From assembly GCA_963377175.1 (NCBI GenBank), contig CAUJNA010001735.1:906606-970605 (forward strand): 64,000 nt of DNA, in the 5' to 3' direction. Within the stretch, counting starts at the first letter, position 1; each line of letters opens with the position of its first letter. The DNA is from Effrenium voratum (taxonomy: Eukaryota > Sar > Dinophyceae > Suessiales > Symbiodiniaceae). The position numbers and the translations under genes are program-made. Below are positions 56,876 through 64,000 of the stretch, piece after piece. Below the pieces are notes generated by a model. That model was not told where the DNA came from. It saw only the letters and a program-made list of their open reading frames with translations, and did no database searches.

Positions 56876-57179
56876 TGGCGAAGTGAGCAACGCAAACGCA
56901 AAAGCAAATGCTGCGCCGGCACCAAATGCATGCACGAGCTTGTCCGCGAGATGCCGCCTAAAGCGCTTCTTTTCAGCTCATGCAGCCCGCGCTTAGTCTG
57001 GTCCTCTGCATCTCAAGAGCGAAAGAATACCGCAGCATGGCCTTGTTGACTGCGCCAACAGGCGTGTTGCCGCGGCAGCCTGGGCTGCAACTAGGGCGGC
57101 TGACCGCAGAGCAATAAACGCAAACAAGCAAATGCAAGTCGGAGCGACAAGCGGCACGCAGCTAGCACGACCTTTGCCA

Positions 57180-60100
57180 TTTTGCATGAGGTTCTCCCCG
57201 CTGTAGCACCAGGACAGCCTCGGACTGCAGTGCTTGCTCAGAAGCGCCCCGTGGATGGCCTTGATTGTGACGTTGAACACGCGTTCGCCTTGCTCCCAGT
57301 GGCGCTTATGAAGGGCTGTCTGCGTGGCAGCGTAGTGGTAGTGCAGCTCGACATACCGCTCGTGCGTTTGGTCGTCAAAGAAGAGCTCACCACGAGCTTC
57401 GTCGAGAATTACGTCGATGTCCTGGCGGGCTGGCAAGGACGGTGGGCTTGCGCAAACGCAAACGCAACTGCGCAACCACGAGCGGGGCTGCGTTGGTGGG
57501 TGTCCTTGCTGCACTGCAAGCCAAGTTCGATCTGCTCAGCGTAAGTGCTGCGGAGGCCGTGCGCTTCTCGCAGGCGGCGCCATGCAACCAGCCAGGCCGG
57601 CGTCATTGAGCGAACCTCTGCGGCTTTGCCTTTAAGTTTGGGGTAATCGCCCCGCTTGCCCAGAAACATGGTTTCCCGCAGCTGGCCGAAGTGGTTGCCA
57701 TCCCTGGCTTCTCTCACTGCTCGAAGATTTGCGGCAGGGGAGCGTACTGAAGCATTACTTTCAGAACGCCGCCGAGGAAGTACGCATCCATGCCTAAGTG
57801 CTTGTTGTGCATCACGTCCGGGTAGTAGCGCATCGCCGTGATGCCGGGCGCGCGCCACAGTGGGTTTTGGCTGGCGCTGCCAAAGCGGCGCTGCCAGACC
57901 GGCGTGGTGTGAACGGAGGACTGCCAGCGGGCACCTGGCCGGCAGTCCAGGAAGTTCAAGCCCGCGCTGCGGTCGGCGAGGCAGAGGCAGCAAGGCTGCG
58001 AGGCGGAAGCGTGCTGCAATTCCAAGGATTTGGATAAGTAGTCAAGGTCGCCGCGCAGCAGGAATACCACGCCGCGGTAGCCATCTGCCAGCGGGCTGCC
58101 TGCGAGGCGCGCTGCGGTGGTGCCAGCTTCGTGAGGACGCCCTCTGTCATCAACATCAGGCCAGACCTCAGTCAGCTGCAACACAGAATGCAGCGCAGTG
58201 CCAGCGAGTCGCGCAGCTGCAAACGCAAACAGCAAAGGCAAAGGCAAAAAAAAGCTACGGCTGGCGCCGGCTCAGCGCGACAGACATGGGCGACAACTTA
58301 GCGGCCGGCGCCGTTGAAGAGAGCTGTGAGGGACCACGTCAGTTTGCGCCAGAAGGCGCGTGTTGTGTGCCCGCCGCTGGCCTGCGATCGGGCGAAGAGC
58401 ATGGCCACAATGAAGTTGGTTTCCTTGGTGGATCCCTGGGTTACAAGGCTGCAGAAGGAGTAGATGTCAGCAGACTGCTGGTAGCTCTTTCCTGCGCCAA
58501 CAATCGGAACGCCATCCCCATGCAAGCTGAACGGGATGGTTTTGTCCAGCGCGCAGTGTTGGTCGCGTAGCAGAGGGTGGCCAGCCATTTGCGGCGCGCC
58601 GGCAACTCGTCGCCAGAAATCGCCGAGGTCAGCTACGCCGCGGATGCGGGCGATCCACTCCTTGGGGAAATGCTTGTAGACTGCGCTGAAGAGTTCATGT
58701 GGCCACCTCAGAAGCGCGCATGTTTGCAAGACAGCTCGCAGCTGCGTAAACGGCTTTGAACAACTACCTTTGCTGGGGCACAGCATATGCAGGGTCGCAT
58801 ACTGAAAGGCCCCTTGCAGGGTTGTAGACGCTGCGCGACACGGCGTGCGGTACAAACCAGGCGCCAGCACTGCCTGCGGCAACCGCCGCTTGAGATCTCT
58901 GTGCGTGTTGGCGGGGTACTTGCCGGAGAACCCTAGGGCAGCCTGAGGCGAGCGCAGGCTGGCCACCTTTCAACTCAAGGCCCGGAAGAAAGAACTGATA
59001 CTGCAAAACTAAAATAGCCCGGCTGCGAGACGTTGGACGTCGCTGGGGCAGTTGGCTCCAGCGCGCTCAAAGTCTTCTTCTGCAGCCGCAGCTATGGCTT
59101 GCAGCTGCGGAGCGGACATGAAGCCCCAGGACCAGCTTTCAAGCAGCAGCCGCGCAAGGCTGCTTTCGCAGGCGTGGCCATCGGCTGCTTGGGCGGCTCT
59201 CAGCCGCTTTCTACACCCTTGCCTTGTGGCCATGGCTGCAGCGAGCAGTTTGGCAGCACTCAGCACCAAGGCGCCCAACACGCACACAGCTGCCCATGTT
59301 CGCCGCATCTTCAAAAGATGCAAAAGCAATCCAAAAGAAGCAAGCGCAAAATCACAAGCAATGACTGCGCGCCCTTCCCTTTTGACAAGATGATCGGGCG
59401 TCACGCCGCAGTTCGCGCGGCAAGCGGGGACATCAGTCGACAGGCTTGAGCGCTTTGCACATCTGGCAAGCTTGCTGCAAGTGGAGCACCTTGGCGGCGC
59501 AGGACCTCAGCAAGGTCTTGCAGGACTCGGGACCAGCGGCTTCGCCGCCAATGCGGCCAAACGTGTTCAGCTCTTGCAAAGACTGCAGGCACTGGAGCAC
59601 TGCCTGCATTGCTGCCTCCAGCTGTTCCCGGCACGTGGCAACCATGGGCGACTGCGGCATGCCGCTCAATGCCTGCAGCGCCTTCTGGGACTCGCCGAAG
59701 ATCTTTTGGGTGACTTGCAAGCCCTCCTCCACGCGAGGGCAAGTGCTGGCCATGAGGTCCGCAGGCGCGTCAGCCGAGCCGCCGCCTTCAGCTTCGGGCG
59801 GCCCCATCGGCAAGGACTCGGCCAAGAGCGCGAAGAGTCCGCTGGCGTCCTGCAAACTTAGCAGCCGACAAGGTGCAGGCAGGGACGCCGGGACAAAAGC
59901 AAACGCAATGAAGGCAAACGCAAAAGCGACCAGCAAGGCTTCCTTCAAAGTTAGCGGCCGACACGGCACAAGCAAGGATGCCCGAACAAAAGCAAACGCA
60001 AGACAAAAGCAATATGCGAACTGTGCAGACGCAGGCAACATAGCATCAAGTCCTGCGAGCCGGACGCGACTTCAGCCGTGGCGTCCATGGAGTCGGACTG

Positions 60101-60844
60101 GCCGGTGGTGTGGGCGACGGAGGCCTCGCGCCACGTGTAGTAGTCCACGCCGTCTACCTTGACGCAGCGAGCTTCGCCGCGCTGCACGGCAGCTTTCAGC
60201 TTGTCCGAGCCACCGGCTTGCTGTTCCGCGATGAACCGCGGCACAGACTTCGCCTCGTTGGTGGTTTTGGCTTCCTTGTAGAGGCGGCGCTTCTGGGCGA
60301 CGACAGGGTCGTTGGCGGCCAGCTGTAACTGACCACGGGCGTCTTTGACCACAAGCCTGTTGACCAGCTCTGTGAGGTCGGTCCTCTTGGCAGAGTCCAG
60401 CAAGGCCTTGAGGTCGGCTGGCAACGAGTCCCGGTTGCGCTTTAGCCACTGGCTTTTGTTTTTGTCGCGGCCAGCAGGCTCGTCGACCACTGCCAAGGCG
60501 TCGGGCTGCTCTGTCTCTTGGTCCTCTTCCACGGCTTGCGCCCACACGCTGACCTTGCCCTTTGCCTTCGCCTTGGCCTTCTTCTTGACGCCAGACTCGG
60601 TCTTCGGCTTGGGCTTCGGCTTAGGCTTCGGCTTGGCAGAAGCTTTGCTTTTGGCGGCCGTCTTGGGCGCGGCCGCTGCGGGCCGCTTCTTCACCGGGCT
60701 TGCAGCTGCTGGGCGCTTCAGCGCCGTTGGCGAGAGCGCAGAGCTCTGCGGACCTGGTGACTGACCTGGTGACTGACCCGGCGACTTGCGCGGGGCTGAA
60801 GGGCTGCTGGGCGGTTGCTTGCGCGGCGTGGTGACCGGCTCCAT
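57180..60844 (-). mobile_element. Multi-exon transposase-like gene
   Basis: Transcribed right to left. The ATG at 60842-60844 begins MEPVTTPRKQPPSS, followed by a Lys/Ala/Pro-rich nuclear-type tail (KRPAAASPVKKRPAAAAPK), then RNRDSLPADLKALLDSAKRT and the end of exon A near 60070. Exon B (about 59850-59450) is helical. Exon C (about 59311-59020) begins MRRTWAAVCVLGALVLSAAK. Exon D (58966-58298) contains WIARIRGVADLGDFWRRVAG and LDKTIPFSLHGDGVPI. Exon E (about 58176-57714) contains VVFLLRGDLDYLSKSLEL and ITAMRYYPDVMHNKHLGMDA. Exons F and G (about 57700-57190) contain RGDYPKLKGKAAEVRS and LSWCYSGENLMQNGKG. Conserved aspartates in HGDGVP and RGDLDY suggest a DDE-type enzyme. From memory, similar proteins are highly multicopy in dinoflagellate assemblies; the superfamily is uncertain. 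The junction after QIFEQ looks frameshifted, so this copy may be dead. Confidence 0.6.
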
Positions 60845-61397
60845 GGCGGGGCGCGAAAACTTGCTAAGTGGCAAAAGTAAAAAGCCCAAAGGCTCCAGAG
60901 CAACTATAGCCGCAGGCATGCGGTCATGGGGAAATGCATGACCAGCAAGCGCATGGGGCATGACCAGCAAACGCAAGGGATGAAACGCAAATGCATACGC
61001 AAAAGCAAACGGAGCGCCTTGCCCTCGCTCACGCTTCGAGCTCTACTTTGCCTACTTAACTGCAAGCTGTCACTGCGTTCCAGCGCTGGTTTCGCCATCC
61101 CCAAAATAGTCCCATCCTATGAGCTGACGCGCGAAATAATTCCGGCAAATACGACCTCGCGTCATGCGGGGGGGCGGTAAGTATTCCCTTTGAACATGGG
61201 TATTGGGGCGCAGCTTGGGCTTGTCAATGGGCATAATTGCCGGAATATGTTGGGACCACGGTTGTGTAGATGTGATAGGTGCTGAATATCCATATTTATG
61301 CTAGGTTGTGAAACAAACGACCAATGTGTGTGTATGCATATGCTTCCGATTTTGTGTGCGCGTACGTGTCCCCTATTACAGGCTGCTTTTACTGGCA
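60845..61397. other. Flank of the transposase-like gene
   Basis: Contains a repeated catgaccagcaaacgc at 60939-60975 and another gcaaacgc/gcaaaagc cluster. No plus-strand gene supported. Confidence 0.35.
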
Positions 61398-63305
61398 GGC
61401 GTCAGCCCCAATTTCTTGGCGCCAGATCTTTGGGGCAGATTTTGTTTTACCAGGGTGTCAGCCTCGAACTCTTGTTGCCGCAGCTCTGGGTCCAATTGTT
61501 TTGGAAGGTGTCAGCCCCAAACTCTGGCTGCCAGATCTCTGGGGCCAGTTTGTTTTTGGAAGGTGTCAGCCCCAAACTCTTGCTGCAGGATCTCTGGGGC
61601 CAGGAAGGTGTCAGCCCCAAACTCTTGCTGCCGGATCTCTGGGGCCAGTTTGTTTTTTGGACGGTGTCAGCCACAAACTCCTGCTGCCGGATCTCTGGGG
61701 CCAGTTTGCTTTTTGGGTGTCACAGTGTCCGCCCCAAAACTCTTGCTGCAGGATCTCTGGGGCCAGTTTGTTTTTGAAAGGTGTCAGCCCCAAACTCTTG
61801 CTGTAGGATCTGTGGGGCCAGTTTGTTTTTTGGAAGGTGTCAGCCCCAAACTCTTGCTGCAGGGTCTCTGGGGCCAGCTTGTGCTTTGGAAGGTGTCAGC
61901 CCCAAACTCTTGCTGCAGGATCTCTGGGGCCAGCTTGCCTTTTTGGAAGGTGCAGCCCCAAGTGCTGCAGGATGATTGGTGTCAGCTGTGTTTTTTGGAA
62001 GGGGTCAGCCCCAAACGCAGCAAATTTTGAGTCATCAGTAGCTTCCGTGGCAGCTGCTGGCCTCTTTGTTTTCCTGGCCCATCAGCATTTGCAACTGCTG
62101 GTTTCCGAATTGCCGCAGTAGTTTAGAAGTCAGTACTGCCAAAGTGCGGCTAAATTCCTCCAAACTTTGTTTGCCAAAGTGCAGTAGTTTCGCAGTAATT
62201 ACTACCAAACTACTACCAAACTACTGTGAAATTATCTCCAGCGCAGTAGTTTCACAGTAGTTACTTCCAAACTACTGCCAAACTACTGCGGCATTAGCTC
62301 CAGCGCAGTAGTTTTCGCAGTAGTTACTTCCAAACTACTGCCAAACTACTGCGGACACATGTGTCCATTAGCAATACATTTGAAGCATTTCCGAAAAAAA
62401 GTTTTAATGCGTCAGCGCCAAACCTCTTGCTGCCAGACCTCGGGGCCCATTTTTAGGTTAAAACAACAACAGCCGCAACGATCTGGCAGCAAGAGTTTGG
62501 GGCTGACACCTTCCAAAAAAAAACAACCCCAGAGATGCGGCAGCAAGAGTTTGGGGCTGACACCTTCCAAAGCACAAGCTGTCCCCAGAGATCTGGCAAC
62601 AGGAGCTTGGGGCTGCAAGAGTTTGGCGCTGACACCTCCCCCAAAAAATGGACCGAAAGATCTGGCAGCAAGAGTTTGGGGCTGAACCCTTCCAAAAAAA
62701 ACTGACCCGGGCTGACACCTTCCAACGCACAAGCTGGCCCCAGAGATCTGGCAGCAAGAGTTTGGGGCTGAGCCCTTCCAAAAAAAAGCTGACCCCAGAG
62801 ATCCGGCAGCAAGAGTTTGGGGCTGACACCTTCCAAAGCACAAGCTGGGCCCCAGAGATCTGGCAGCAAGAGTTTAGGACTGACACCTTCCAAAAAAAAG
62901 CTGACCCCAGAGATCCGGCAGCAAGAGTTTGGGGCTGACACCTTCCAAAGCACAAGCTGGCCCCAGAGATCTGGCAGCAAGAGTTTGAGGCTGACACCTT
63001 CCAAAAACAAACTGGCCCCAGAGATTCTGCAGCAAGAGTTTGGGGCTGACACCTCCCCCAAAAAATGGACCCAAAGATCTGGCAGCAAGTGTTTGGGGCT
63101 GACGCCTCCAAAAAAAACTGGCCCCAGAGATCTGGCAGCAAGAGTTTGGGGCTGACACCTCCCAAAAACATGGACCCAACGATCTGGCAGATTGGGGCTG
63201 ACACCTTCCAAAAAAACAACAGGAGTTTGGCCGCAAAAGTTTGGGGCTGACCCCTGCCGAAAAAAAAACAGATGCAAGAGTTTGGGGCTGACGCCTTCCA
63301 AAAGA
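61398..63305. repeat. Large inverted minisatellite array (55-bp unit, opposed arms)
   Basis: About twelve tandem copies of a roughly 55-bp unit (ggtgtcagccccaaactctt, then gctgcaggatctctggggcc, then agtttgtttttggaa) run in plus orientation at 61398-62020. About sixteen copies run in minus orientation at 62450-63305, preceded by one plus copy at about 62408-62450. The two arms are separated by a spacer with its own tandem repeat. Repeat-derived frames (VSPKLLLPDLWGQ) are open on each arm but are not genes. Confidence 0.9.
62110..62360. repeat. Central tandem repeat of the inverted array
   Basis: Three to four copies of a unit of about 65 bp containing gcagtagtttcgcagtagtt and ccaaactactgccaaactac. 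The unit itself is palindrome-like, since agtagttt and aaactact alternate. Confidence 0.8.
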
Positions 63306-63419
63306 AACGGGATGGCCCTACAATTTGTTTGCTCTCAAGTGTCAAGGCCTCTACGGACTCAAGGTCTTTAATTGCTAGGGGGTTAATGTTGAGCATATCA
63401 TGCCTGACGCTTTAAAGGA

Positions 63420-63875
63420 TAAACAGTGCTTGGCGCTGGATGTGTGCCGGGTTTTTGGGCTGACAATGGACCTACAGAGTGAGTTAAAACCAAAAGCAAA
63501 AAATGGCAACGGCCGATTGAAGCCCCAAAACTCTTGCAAGGCCACAGGCGCCAGCAAGCAAACGCAAGCACCAGGAGCTGCCGCTTTATCGTGCGCAAGA
63601 ACAAAAGTCTGTGGCCAGCGGCTGGCGGCTTCAGCGGCGTGGATCTCGCCTCGCACATGTGAGCGGGCACGCTGCGCGCAACTGCAAACGCAAAAGCAAA
63701 AAACGAGCAAACGCAAAAGCAAAGACCTGCAGCCGAGACACCGGCGGATGGGCAGGTAGACGGCCCTTCACGCCTCGGTCAAACAGACACAGCCACGTGC
63801 TGCAAACGCAAAAGCAAATTGTGGCTTGGCCCCTTGCCAGCTACGTGCCGCTGAGCAAAAGCAAAACGCCGCTGG
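63420..63875 (-). other. Exon-like pieces between TTTGC-rich intron ends (minus strand)
   Basis: On the minus strand, short open pieces alternate with (ttttgcgtttgc)n-cag acceptors at about 63860, 63815, 63720 and 63680. One piece reads EIHAAEAASRWPQTFVLAHD, continuing KAAAPG. They may belong to the gene entering from the right edge. No family recognised. Confidence 0.3.
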
Positions 63876-63891
63876 CGGGCTCGGAGGCTTG

Positions 63892-63999
63892 CTAGATCTC
63901 CGGGTCGCTGCCTGCGCGGGCGATCGCAGCGCGCGCGAAGGCGGCGCACGCGTGGCCTCCCCAGGTGTGGCGAGCGCGCCAGGCAGCCCACTCCTCCTC
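63892..63999 (-). CDS. Partial 3' exon of a gene entering from the right edge
   Basis: The minus-strand frame is open from the window end to a TAG at 63892-63894. It is strongly GC3-biased and reads EEEWAAWRARHTWGGHACAA, then FARAAIARAGSDPEI. Trp content and codon bias argue for real coding. It may end at this stop or splice just before it. Function unknown. Confidence 0.35.
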   Translation of the reverse strand, partial: EEEWAAWRARHTWGGHACAAFARAAIARAGSDPEI

Positions 64000-64000
64000 G

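Noticed and set aside
61308..63396. Frames of 240-312 codons with VSPKLLLPDLWGQ repeats
   Set aside because: The same protein motif appears on both strands only because the 55-bp unit is inverted; there is no start context or non-repeat domain.
1..64000. tRNA, rRNA, CRISPR or bacterial-type operons
   Set aside because: No cloverleaf, rRNA-conserved or direct-repeat/spacer pattern was recognised, and gene structure is eukaryotic throughout.

Overview
The window looks like nuclear DNA of a dinoflagellate, most likely Symbiodiniaceae or a relative such as Polarella. The reasons are visible in the sequence: a unidirectional head-to-tail array of near-identical intronless genes; intron-rich single genes whose introns begin with GC or GA as well as GT and often have AG/G at both ends; GC-rich third codon positions in scattered exons; a degenerate TTTAGGG-like tract; very long microsatellites and minisatellites; and a lysine/alanine-rich, multi-exon transposase-like gene. 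The species assignment is inference.

Layout. 1-245 holds the 3' end of a diverged paralogue of the array genes. 0.25-12.2 kb is mostly non-coding, with isolated exon-like segments, a 3.1-copy tandem repeat of about 763 bp (7.2-9.6 kb) and a telomere-like G/T-rich tract (10.85-11.08 kb). 12.5-17.8 kb is an eight-exon gene that I reconstruct as a PAPS-type sulfonucleotide reductase fused to a C-terminal thioredoxin domain. Its first intron (2.69 kb) carries a 386-bp palindrome and a 770-bp tandem duplication. 18.4-22.5 kb and 24.4-27.0 kb hold exons of plus-strand genes I could not identify, separated by GGAT and GATGAT satellite DNA.

27.1-40.8 kb is the centrepiece: six tandem copies (A-F, about 2.25-2.3 kb apart) of a gene for a secreted, cysteine-containing protein with a coiled-coil segment, a Pro-Ala repeat and a long Ala/Lys/Glu/Gln amphipathic helix with 11-residue repeats (LEA-like). 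Copies B, C, D and F are intact. Copies A and E share the same three indels, which together restore the frame, and they lie exactly 9,078 bp apart, as do B and F.

41-46.5 kb is dominated by microsatellites and a 12-bp AAGCTT minisatellite, with a few exon-like pieces. 46.7-48.1 kb is a GT1-family glycosyltransferase lacking the usual GHVNP histidine. 50.0-51.8 kb is a multi-exon POT/PTR proton-coupled peptide transporter. 53.0-56.3 kb is a satellite of alternating purine-pyrimidine ACACGTGT-type repeats. 57.2-60.8 kb is a minus-strand transposase-like gene whose introns carry TTTGC-rich 3' ends. 61.4-63.3 kb is a large inverted minisatellite array. The last bases contain a partial minus-strand exon.

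Functionally, the sulfate-assimilation enzyme, glycosyltransferase and peptide transporter are ordinary single genes embedded in repeat-rich DNA and show no operon-like relation. The secreted-protein array is the only place where copy number itself seems selected. No rRNA, tRNA, spliced-leader gene or CRISPR array was recognised.
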